A stretch of 5,236 nt of DNA. It comes from Rickettsiales bacterium (GTDB taxonomy: Bacteria; Pseudomonadota; Alphaproteobacteria; Rickettsiales; 21-14-0-20-44-7). Position numbers and translations under genes: made by a program. Numbering within the stretch: the first letter of the stretch is position 1; every line of letters starts with the position of its first letter. This document shows, one piece after another, positions 1 to 5,189 of the stretch. Location of the stretch: positions 1 to 5,236 of the forward strand of contig JALZVI010000058.1 in the NCBI GenBank assembly GCA_023301015.1, given 5' to 3'. The notes beneath the pieces were generated by a model. The model saw nothing but the letters and a program-made list of their open reading frames with translations, did no database searches and was not told where the DNA came from.

Positions 1-554
1 ATGTCTTTTGCCGTTACGCCAAGCGAAAGCTCGCCGTCAACTTGCACAAGCATGTTTTTTGATTTTGTCTGCATCAACGTTTGTGTGGCAAGCACGTGCT
101 CAACTTCGCTCGTTCCAATTCCGTGCGCCAGCGCGCCAAACGCGCCGTGAGTTGATGTGTGAGAATCGCCACAAACAATGGTCATTCCCGGCTGAGTCAT
201 CCCCTGCTCTGGGCCAACGATGTGAACAACGCCTTGGCGAATGTCGAGCAAGTCCAAATATGGCACGCCGAATTCTTTGCAATTATTTGCTAGCGTATCC
301 ACCTGCAACTTTGCAACTTCGTCCTTAATCCCAGTCGCGCGGCCTTCGGTTGGCACGTTATGGTCAGCCACGGCAAGCGTTGCTTCTGGACGGCGAACCT
401 TGCGGCCAGCATTGCGCAAACCTTCAAATGCTTGCGGCGATGTCACCTCATGCACCAAATGGCGGTCGATATAAAGAGTGGAAACGCCGTTCTCATCTGT
501 GTTCACAACGTGAGAGGCGAAAATTTTATCGTATAATGTAGTTTTGTCTGTCAT
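1..554 (-). CDS. leuC: 3-isopropylmalate dehydratase large subunit, 5' part (runs off the left edge)
   Basis: LeuC, with the small subunit LeuD, isomerises 2-isopropylmalate to 3-isopropylmalate in cytoplasmic leucine biosynthesis, using a [4Fe-4S] cluster. Reading the minus strand from the ATG at 554 gives 184 codons with no stop before the window edge. The translation begins [17 protein letters not shown]. It carries LeuC/aconitase-family landmarks: [20 protein letters not shown] (about residues 28-47), DHNVPT (64-69), [13 protein letters not shown] (113-125), and [20 protein letters not shown] (128-147) followed by [12 protein letters not shown]. The cluster-binding cysteines of the family lie further downstream and are outside the window, so catalytic integrity cannot be judged. 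No good Shine-Dalgarno precedes the ATG; the start is chosen because the N-terminus matches the usual LeuC start. LeuD and LeuB may follow to the left, as is common in alphaproteobacteria, but are not visible. Confidence 0.96.
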   Translation of the reverse strand, partial: MTDKTTLYDKIFASHVVNTDENGVSTLYIDRHLVHEVTSPQAFEGLRNAGRKVRRPEATLAVADHNVPTEGRATGIKDEVAKLQVDTLANNCKEFGVPYLDLLDIRQGVVHIVGPEQGMTQPGMTIVCGDSHTSTHGAFGALAHGIGTSEVEHVLATQTLMQTKSKNMLVQVDGELSLGVTAKD

Positions 555-574
555 AGGATATTTTTTACTACGTT

Positions 575-603
575 TAGTGAACAAATCAAGTTTTTGTGTT
601 CAA
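575..603 (-). promoter_or_regulatory. candidate leuC promoter
   Basis: On the minus strand, TTGAAC (603-598) is followed after 17 nt by TCACTA (580-575), about 20 nt before the leuC ATG. The -35 box is good and the -10 box is poor. A second weak option is TTGATT (589-584) with TAAAAA 16 nt further on. No leader peptide rich in leucine codons and no attenuator hairpin was seen in the short gap. Confidence 0.25.
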
Positions 604-609
604 TTTTCA

Positions 610-638
610 TTGACCAGCCAGTTAAACTTTATTAATCT
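610..638 (+). promoter_or_regulatory. sigma70-type promoter for the 106-aa gene
   Basis: TTGACC (610-615), a 17-nt spacer and TAATCT (633-638) form a good housekeeping-type promoter. The -10 box ends six bases before the ATG at 645, so transcription would be expected to start at about the A of the start codon. It is divergent from the leuC promoter region, with the two -35 boxes only a few bases apart, so the two genes may compete for or share regulation. Confidence 0.55.
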
Positions 639-644
639 AACTAA

Positions 645-965
645 ATGACAAATGAAAAAACAAATTGGCTGGACGCAGAGAGATCTAGATTTAACGCAGA
701 GTACGAAGAAAGGCGGGAGCTAGCACCTGATTTTCACGGCCCTTTTGGCGATGCAGCTGAAGAAATAAACAACTACGCTAGAGATGAATATGCAAAGCAC
801 CCTGCTGGCAGATGCAAACCTGAAATGCTACAAAGCCTTGCGGACAGAAAATTCCCAAAAGGAGAGACTGTTGACAAAAGTGCCGCGACTTCGGCGCTAA
901 GAGCTGATGTGATTTTGCGCGCACGTGCCGCTAGAGACGCCGACGACAAAAATAATGCCAGATAA
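645..965 (+). CDS. hypothetical protein, 106 aa, highly charged
   Basis: I do not recognise this protein. It starts MTNEKTNWLDAERSRFNAEY and is rich in Glu, Asp, Arg, Lys and Ala throughout, with no signal peptide, membrane segment or cysteine-rich motif (a single Cys near residue 57). It is predicted soluble and largely helical: an acidic N-terminal half (DAAEEINNYARDEYAKHP, about residues 36-53) and a basic C-terminal stretch (RADVILRARAARDADDKNNAR). It has its own promoter just upstream but no Shine-Dalgarno, which fits a leaderless transcript starting at the ATG. It is divergent from leuC and converges with the rplS cluster across a 42-bp gap. Support for it being real is the promoter placement, the clean fit in the gap between neighbours, and a plausible amino-acid composition. 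Function is unknown. Confidence 0.7.
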   Translation: MTNEKTNWLDAERSRFNAEYEERRELAPDFHGPFGDAAEEINNYARDEYAKHPAGRCKPEMLQSLADRKFPKGETVDKSAATSALRADVILRARAARDADDKNNAR

Positions 966-978
966 TAGCAAACATTGG

Positions 979-1009
979 GATAAAAAAATTTTGTAGGGCA
1001 ATTTTTATC
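979..1009. terminator. possible bidirectional AT-rich hairpin between convergent genes
   Basis: GATAAAAA (979-986) and TTTTTATC (1002-1009) form an 8-bp inverted repeat with a 15-nt loop. It lies between the stop of the plus-strand 106-aa gene and the stop of the minus-strand 88-aa gene, just overlapping the latter. Each arm ends in an A/T run, so it could act on both strands. The stem has only two G-C pairs and is weak, so this is a tentative call. Confidence 0.3.
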
Positions 1010-1274
1010 AGCGCTGCTTTTTTTCCAACGCGCCTGCATCTATCTCTTTCTGTATTAAGTCCACCCAATCGAGCAACCCTCTGTCGGCATTGGTATCTTT
1101 CATCCTTTCAACCACTAGCTTTGTTGCTTTTGCAGCAAAGCCCTTCCCGCGCTCTATATTTTCACCAATAACCATCTGGGTTACAGAACCTACCAAGCGA
1201 TCTTTTATCGCTGGAGGAATATAGCTACTACTTGGACTTGATTTTTTTACCATACGCTCTTTGTTTTTTGCCAT
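1008..1274 (-). CDS. hypothetical basic protein, 88 aa, last gene of the rplS cluster
   Basis: Unrecognised. With the chosen ATG at 1274 the protein starts MAKNKERMVKKSSPSSSY. It has a basic, Ser/Pro-containing N-terminus (residues 1-22), then a predicted helical body (AIKDRLVGSVTQMVIGENIERGKGF, 22-46; AAKATKLVVERMKD, 47-60) and an amphipathic end (DWVDLIQKEIDAGALEKKQR). There is no signal peptide, membrane segment or cysteine, so it is probably cytoplasmic. The start is uncertain. An in-frame ATG at 1301 would give 97 aa, placing it 9 nt after the upstream lipoprotein stop, with an odd MTMRFCYGI prefix. An ATG at 1253 has a short GAG just ahead of it. None has a convincing Shine-Dalgarno. 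The spacing suggests co-transcription with rplS and the lipoprotein gene. Alternation of charged and hydrophobic residues supports a real protein. Confidence 0.65.
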   Translation of the reverse strand: MAKNKERMVKKSSPSSSYIPPAIKDRLVGSVTQMVIGENIERGKGFAAKATKLVVERMKDTNADRGLLDWVDLIQKEIDAGALEKKQR

Positions 1275-1310
1275 AATACCATAACAAAAACGCATAGTCA
1301 TTAATTATTT

Positions 1311-1631
1311 TTAATCCAATAGCTCCAGCGGAACTTTTTGCTGCTTCTGGGATGGGTCAACTTTTCTGACTGAACCGATATAGACCTTATTCATTTTTCT
1401 GAGAAGCTGCGGTTGATAGAACCCGCTGCGCCCACATCCAGCTGAAACAAAAATTGGCGTATTTAAAACCAGCCCCGTTTTCAACTCTTCCGCAGGGCAA
1501 TGCAAATCCTTTGCAGCAAAGCGCGCAATTTCATCATAGGTTTCCTGCTGCGAAAGCTTCAGCGCAGGCTTAACGCATGCCGATAGGGTCAATGTTAGTG
1601 ATATTATAAGAAACAGACGAGCAAAACTCAT
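1311..1631 (-). CDS. small lipoprotein with a Cys pair, 106 aa
   Basis: The N-terminus is a classic lipoprotein signal: a short start with an Arg at residue 5, a hydrophobic core (LFLIISLTLTL, 6-16) and the lipobox L16-S17-A18-C19. The product should therefore be lipid-modified at Cys19 and anchored in the cell envelope. The mature part contains DLHCPAEEL (Cys45) and SAGCGRSGFY (Cys66). This spacing of a 'CP' and a 'GCGR' motif is, as I recall, shared by many short uncharacterised proteobacterial lipoproteins, and a Cys45-Cys66 disulfide is plausible in the periplasm. The gene starts 9 nt after the rplS stop, with GAG just before the ATG, and is very probably co-transcribed with rplS. The association with a ribosomal protein gene looks positional rather than functional. 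Exact role unknown. Confidence 0.85.
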   Translation of the reverse strand: MSFARLFLIISLTLTLSACVKPALKLSQQETYDEIARFAAKDLHCPAEELKTGLVLNTPIFVSAGCGRSGFYQPQLLRKMNKVYIGSVRKVDPSQKQQKVPLELLD

Positions 1632-1640
1632 CAGCTCAGA

Positions 1641-2204
1641 TTACTCAGCGGCTGGAGCTTCAGCTGCGGCAGCTGCTTCTTTTGCGGCTTTTGCTGCTTT
1701 TGCTGCGTCAGCTTTTAGCTTTTTTTGCTCTTCAGCACGCACTTTCTTAGCTGCATCACGCTCAACTTTGCGAGCTGCATTTGCTGCCAAACGCTCTTCT
1801 TTAGTAAGCTTCTTAGGCGTTGCTGCCAATTCTTCAGCAGTTTTAACAACGATACGCTCTTTAATACGCGCTTTCTTACCAGTCAAACCACGCATGTAAT
1901 ATAGCTTAGCACGACGAACATCACCTTTGCGAACAACTTCAATTGACTCAAGCAATGGAGAGTAAAGTGGGAACAAACGCTCAACACCTTCACCGTTAGA
2001 AATTTTACGAACAACGAAGCTTGAATTGATGCCGCGTGTTTTACGAGCAATACAAACACCCTCAAAAGCCTGAATACGCTCGTTCGCGCCTTCCTTAATA
2101 CGTACATTCACACGTACAGTATCACCAGCTTTAAACTCAGGAACATTGTTCCCTTCTTTAGCTGTTTCTAGGTTTCTTGCTTCAAATTTTTGTAGTTCGT
2201 TCAT
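1641..2204 (-). CDS. rplS: 50S ribosomal protein L19 with a long Ala/Lys/Glu-rich C-terminal tail
   Basis: L19 sits at the 30S-50S interface of the ribosome. The first ~116 residues are the normal L19 core: [30 protein letters not shown] (21-39), [22 protein letters not shown] (42-63), [20 protein letters not shown] (65-84), and the family end [25 protein letters not shown] (93-117). Residues ~118-187 are an extra 70-residue low-complexity tail of Ala, Lys and Glu, highly charged and probably a long helix or disordered; typical L19 ends near residue 115-130. The start is the ATG at 2204, with GAGA 6 nt upstream. A TTG two codons earlier (2210) is in frame but would leave the GAGA directly adjacent to the start. 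rplS usually follows trmD directly; here a 2.2-kb opposite-strand gene separates them, so rplS needs its own promoter, for which there is a good candidate. Confidence 0.97.
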   Translation of the reverse strand: MNELQKFEARNLETAKEGNNVPEFKAGDTVRVNVRIKEGANERIQAFEGVCIARKTRGINSSFVVRKISNGEGVERLFPLYSPLLESIEVVRKGDVRRAKLYYMRGLTGKKARIKERIVVKTAEELAATPKKLTKEERLAANAARKVERDAAKKVRAEEQKKLKADAAKAAKAAKEAAAAAEAPAAE

Positions 2205-2210
2205 GACCAA

Positions 2211-2214
2211 TCTC
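2211..2214 (-). promoter_or_regulatory. Shine-Dalgarno of rplS, decides the start
   Basis: GAGA on the minus strand, 6 nt before the ATG at 2204. This spacing favours the ATG over the in-frame TTG at 2210, which would leave no gap. Confidence 0.5.
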
Positions 2215-2237
2215 GATTAAATTTATATTGAGGAAGG

Positions 2238-2266
2238 CTTTTAGCAGATGTTGATTAGCAATGCAA
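2238..2266 (-). promoter_or_regulatory. candidate rplS promoter
   Basis: TTGCAT (2266-2261), a 17-nt spacer and TAAAAG (2243-2238), the latter preceded by TGC (extended -10-like), on the minus strand. It predicts a 5' leader of roughly 25-30 nt before the rplS start. The placement is sensible because the opposite-strand amidase gene cuts rplS off from the usual trmD transcript. One arm of the 10-bp inverted repeat (2247-2256) falls within the spacer. Confidence 0.5.
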
Positions 2267-2329
2267 CTTGATTTTTACTGAAAAAAACATCATTAACCAC
2301 AAACAAATAACTTAATAAAAATCAACATC
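2247..2329. repeat. 10-bp perfect inverted repeat in the rplS/amidase intergenic region
   Basis: GATGTTGATT at 2247-2256 and its exact reverse complement AATCAACATC at 2320-2329, 63 bp apart. One arm lies in the spacer of the rplS promoter and the other lies upstream of the amidase promoter. It could be a paired operator for divergent regulation, or a long-range hairpin. No known regulator consensus was recognised. Confidence 0.5.
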
Positions 2330-2347
2330 GTAATAAAATCGTAATAA
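2313..2347 (+). repeat. AT-rich short direct repeats upstream of the amidase promoter
   Basis: ATCGTAATAA occurs at 2327-2336 and again at 2338-2347, a period of 11 bp (about one helical turn). A related TAATAAAAATC lies at 2313-2323. They end just before the candidate -35 box at 2351, so they could be an activator site or an UP-like AT-rich element. AT-rich low complexity is the simpler alternative. Confidence 0.4.
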
Positions 2348-2350
2348 TTC

Positions 2351-2379
2351 TTGTGTATGTTTGTATTTAAGGATAATTA
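2351..2379 (+). promoter_or_regulatory. candidate promoter of the amidase gene
   Basis: TTGTGT (2351-2356), a 17-nt spacer and TAATTA (2374-2379), which would start transcription about 10 nt before the ATG at 2396. The boxes are partial matches in an AT-rich stretch. The short leader would still include the GGA at 2387-2389, a minimal Shine-Dalgarno core 6 nt before the ATG. Confidence 0.35.
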
Positions 2380-2397
2380 ATTTTACGGATTTATTAT
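2378..2397 (+). repeat. left copy of a direct repeat bracketing the amidase gene
   Basis: A 20-nt sequence containing TACGGATTTAT runs into the amidase ATG. Its partner at 4559-4579 matches at 19 of 20 aligned bases, with one extra base. The left copy includes the presumed Shine-Dalgarno GGA. Confidence 0.5.
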
Positions 2398-4561
2398 GGC
2401 AATAGTACCAGTGGGAAGCATTAAAGTGGTTGACGGAAAAATTGTAGCACGCGATACGAGCGAAAGCCCGCGCACACCAAGCCGCAGCTCGGGGGGAAGC
2501 TCAAGCAGCAAGCCTGACAGCACTCCATCATATACACCAAGCAAAAGCGCGCCGTCATATTCACCAGGAAGAGACACTGGGCACGACTATTCAACAAGCG
2601 CAACGGGCACGGATATTGAGCAGCTTGATTTTAATGGAATTAAGCGCGAGCTTAAAGAGCTGGACGATTACGCAAAAACTACGCAGGGCAGACCTACAGC
2701 GCCAGGATTTAATATTTTAATCGGACATGCCAGAAATTATCGTGGCGGGAATGACTTAGGTGCAGAACATAATGGCCTTAATGAGGTTGAAATTAATATC
2801 GCATTAGCGCACCACGTTATTACGCGCGCTAAAGATGCAGGGTACAATGTTTACATCATCAATGACCATGAAGACATGACATCAAAATCCATGCCCAAAG
2901 AAAGTGGCCCCCATAGACTCAGTGAGGCGCATCAAAACCTATCTAAGCATGGCGGCAAAGGGATGACGATTGAGTTGCATAGTAATGATACTGCAAGATA
3001 TCTAACAAATTCAAAAGGACAATACCTTAGAGATTCTGACGGAGACAAGATACCTAACCCGAGAAGAAGTGTTGCCAGTGGTTTTTCTACGCATGCTAAA
3101 CCCGGAACAGAAGGGTGGAAACTGGCTGACGATATATTGAAAAATGTGGAGAACACAAACACGTTCCCTAGCCGCGGCATAAGTAACCTTGGAGTTACAA
3201 CAGTTGCGAGAAGTCGAGCTGATGAAGCATATACGCTAATTGAAACTGGCTTTGTTGTTGCAGATTACAAGCGTTTCAATAATGAGAACATGGAAAAAGT
3301 TGCCGCTGGAATTCTTGACGGGGCAATTCAATATAGCCAACGCCATGGCCATAATCTTAACCCTGAAGTTACAGCACCTGGGCATTTTTTAGCAAAGCTG
3401 AACAGCTCTCAAGCAACTCCCTCTGAAACAATGATGGCATCAAACTTCCAAGGCGATGAGGCTCTTAAATATGGCCCACCTAGAGAAGAAAACGCGATTG
3501 GGCATAATTTAGACGGCCTATCTGCAGAGGACTTGGTTCCTGGCGGCAACTTGTCTTTAGCTGAGGCAAGAGCAGTTTCGGCGCAAGCAAACCCCGTAGC
3601 TGGACAGCCTCAAGACTTCGGAGTGCCTGGATCGCCCTCAACTATGGTTGCGGCGGCAGCACTACCAACATTCACTCCACCTAAAGACCTTATATTACCG
3701 GCAATTCCTGACATTCAAATCGCTGCAAAATTCAGTGAAGAGGTTGTTGCGCCCGCAGTGCCATCGCCTCCTGCCGTAGAGGCAGTTAAAGAGACCGTGA
3801 TCGCGAAGGCTGAAAAAGTTACAAAAGATGCACCAGCGCAAGAAAAAGCTGAAGCAATTGCAAAGGCAGCGCCCGCGCAATCTAGCCCAGCAAACAGCAT
3901 TCCTGCGATGCCCGAAGCGGCAAAAGCTCAAGCACGAAGCGCAGTAGCAGCAATGAAGCCAGCTGCCACCGAGTTTGACAAACCAGCTGTTGGCACAAAT
4001 ACGGAGCAACTTGAAGTAGGCAAATTGCAGTTAGCAGATGTGCCTGAGTTCAACGAGCCAAAGGCAGCGCCAACTCCAAGTGCGACAGAAAAAGTGCAGG
4101 AAATGTTCGCACGCTTTAACGGCGAAAGTGGCAAGCCTGTTTATGTCTATAAAACTAGCGACAAGCTGTCGGCGAAGCAAGTTGAAGCTGCAACTTTTGT
4201 GCAGAGAGTATACAATGAAATACTTGGCGCTGAGATCCCAACAGAAGAATTGGGACATGTTGCAGGTGGAAAAACCGCAAGCCTAACCAAGCAATATCAA
4301 GAGCAAAACAGCCTTAAGGGCGATGGAATTGTTGGCCCAGATACATACGACAAAATGGAATCTGACATCTTGACACTGATAGCAAAAAACACAGAGATAT
4401 CGGACACGATGATGGCTATGGCTGATGACATCAAGGTTAAGGCGTTGGCCGAGAAGATCAATGAAGACAAAGGGACCCTCCCAGGAACTTCTGGTGCAAA
4501 ACCTAGCGAACTTATTGCTCAGGCTTCTCAGACACAAGATCCGGACGTCGCTCGTTCGTAA
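2396..4561 (+). CDS. large modular zinc amidase (Amidase_3-type N-acetylmuramoyl-L-alanine amidase) with PG-binding-like C-terminus
   Basis: Predicted to cleave the amide bond between N-acetylmuramic acid and the L-Ala of peptidoglycan stem peptides. Residues 1-75 are Ser/Pro/Thr-rich and disordered, with no Sec or Tat signal peptide. Residues ~103-318 are an Amidase_3 domain: IGHARNYRGGNDLGA (zinc ligand His111), GLNEVEINIALA (zinc ligand Glu130), IELHSND (zinc ligand His195, in place of the usual SIHAN) and LIETGF (catalytic Glu283). All key residues are present. Between His195 and Glu283 there is an insert with a Ca-binding-like loop, DSDGDKIPN (213-221). Residues ~330-565 are a Pro/Ala/Glu/Lys-rich linker. 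Residues ~592-655 resemble PG_binding_1 (ASLTKQYQEQNSLKGDGIVGPDTYDKM), a wall-anchoring module. The 721 aa are far longer than a simple amidase. It lies opposite and between trmD and rplS and overlaps trmD by 50 bp. It could be an endolysin-like enzyme, a non-Sec secreted effector or a lineage-specific wall hydrolase. The enzyme family is confident; the biological role is not. Confidence 0.9.
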   Translation: MAIVPVGSIKVVDGKIVARDTSESPRTPSRSSGGSSSSKPDSTPSYTPSKSAPSYSPGRDTGHDYSTSATGTDIEQLDFNGIKRELKELDDYAKTTQGRPTAPGFNILIGHARNYRGGNDLGAEHNGLNEVEINIALAHHVITRAKDAGYNVYIINDHEDMTSKSMPKESGPHRLSEAHQNLSKHGGKGMTIELHSNDTARYLTNSKGQYLRDSDGDKIPNPRRSVASGFSTHAKPGTEGWKLADDILKNVENTNTFPSRGISNLGVTTVARSRADEAYTLIETGFVVADYKRFNNENMEKVAAGILDGAIQYSQRHGHNLNPEVTAPGHFLAKLNSSQATPSETMMASNFQGDEALKYGPPREENAIGHNLDGLSAEDLVPGGNLSLAEARAVSAQANPVAGQPQDFGVPGSPSTMVAAAALPTFTPPKDLILPAIPDIQIAAKFSEEVVAPAVPSPPAVEAVKETVIAKAEKVTKDAPAQEKAEAIAKAAPAQSSPANSIPAMPEAAKAQARSAVAAMKPAATEFDKPAVGTNTEQLEVGKLQLADVPEFNEPKAAPTPSATEKVQEMFARFNGESGKPVYVYKTSDKLSAKQVEAATFVQRVYNEILGAEIPTEELGHVAGGKTASLTKQYQEQNSLKGDGIVGPDTYDKMESDILTLIAKNTEISDTMMAMADDIKVKALAEKINEDKGTLPGTSGAKPSELIAQASQTQDPDVARS

Positions 4562-5189
4562 TTTCTACGGATTTATCATATCGCCATTTCTCAATCTTAG
4601 CATGGTCACCACCGCGCAAAACTTCTGGGACTTCCCTGCCCTTCCACTCGGCGGGACGTGTATAGTGCGGATATTCTAGCAAGCCGTTTGAAAAGCTCTC
4701 CTCTTCATGCGTCCCCGCATTGCCCACAACGTCTGGCAGCAAACGCACCACAGCGTCCATCAACACAAGTGCAGCAGACTCACCGCCTGATAATATATAA
4801 TCACCGATCGAAATTTCCTCCACGTCATATTCCTCAAGCACCCGCTCATCAATACCCTCAAAACGCCCGCAAATAATCGTCAGCTCGGCCTCACCTACCA
4901 GCTCCACAGCTTTCGCCTGAGTTAGCGGCTTTCCGCGCGGGGACATATATATGGTTTTTTTCGGCTTGATTGAATCAATCGCCTCGCCCAGCACATCGGC
5001 CTTCAGCACCATGCCAGCACCGCCACCATAAGGAGAGTCATCAACTTGACGGTGTTTGCCCTGCCCGAACTCTTTGAGGTCAACAGCATTCAACTCCCAC
5101 AAGCCCTTTTCCAAAGCCGCCCCCGCCAGCGAGTGACCGAGCGTTGAAGGAAACATTTCGGGGAATAATGTAATTATGTTGAATTTCAT
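4512..5189 (-). CDS. trmD: tRNA (guanine-N1-)-methyltransferase
   Basis: TrmD methylates N1 of G37, 3' of the anticodon, using S-adenosylmethionine, and so prevents +1 frameshifting. The 225-aa product shows the whole family pattern: MKFNIITLFPEMF (1-13), the basic/Gly loop DDSPYGGGAGMV (50-61), and the SAM-binding trefoil-knot segments YMSPRGKPLTQ (81-91), CGRFEGIDERV (107-117) and EISIGDYILSGGE (125-137). It ends with EEESFSNGLLEYPHYTRP (162-179), VPEVLRGGDHAKIEKWR (187-203) and ERRPDL (213-218). The residue matching the catalytic Asp of gammaproteobacterial TrmD (Asp-Ser-Phe) is Glu164 here, which I believe is common in alphaproteobacteria. The ATG at 5189 is preferred over an in-frame TTG at 5228 because it matches the family N-terminus and has GGGAG 10 nt upstream. 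The last 50 bp overlap the 3' end of the opposite-strand amidase gene. Confidence 0.97.
   Translation of the reverse strand: MKFNIITLFPEMFPSTLGHSLAGAALEKGLWELNAVDLKEFGQGKHRQVDDSPYGGGAGMVLKADVLGEAIDSIKPKKTIYMSPRGKPLTQAKAVELVGEAELTIICGRFEGIDERVLEEYDVEEISIGDYILSGGESAALVLMDAVVRLLPDVVGNAGTHEEESFSNGLLEYPHYTRPAEWKGREVPEVLRGGDHAKIEKWRYDKSVEITNERRPDLVSEKPEQ
4559..4579 (+). repeat. right copy of the direct repeat, starting at the amidase stop codon
   Basis: The 21-nt copy starts with the TAA stop of the amidase gene and lies inside trmD, where the other strand encodes Lys-Ser-Val-Glu-Ile (about residues 206-210). It shares the 11-bp core TACGGATTTAT (4566-4576) and most flanking bases with the left copy. 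Confidence 0.5.

Noticed and set aside
8..541. Plus-strand and minus-strand open frames across 8-541
   Set aside because: They are shadows of leuC, whose strong family motifs are on the minus strand in a frame that runs off the left edge.
555..644. Leucine attenuator or riboswitch ahead of leuC
   Set aside because: The gap is under 100 nt, has no Leu-rich leader frame and no stable hairpin with a T-run.
773..1039. Minus-strand 88-codon frame overlapping the 106-aa gene
   Set aside because: It overlaps both the plus-strand gene with its good promoter and the end of the neighbouring minus-strand gene, and its sequence lacks any recognisable feature.
2932..4537. Several 60-104 codon frames opposite or overlapping the amidase gene
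   Set aside because: Their translations are rich in Cys, Phe, Leu and Ser without any domain pattern, as expected from reading Ala/Lys/Glu-rich coding sequence out of frame. None has a promoter or Shine-Dalgarno with convincing context.
2396..4579. Prophage or insertion sequence around the amidase gene
   Set aside because: No transposase, integrase, holin, tail or capsid gene and no terminal inverted repeats are present; only the direct repeat at the gene ends hints at insertion.
4658..4876. Plus-strand 72-codon frame inside trmD
   Set aside because: It lies entirely over conserved TrmD motifs on the other strand and is His/Pro/Ser-rich without features.
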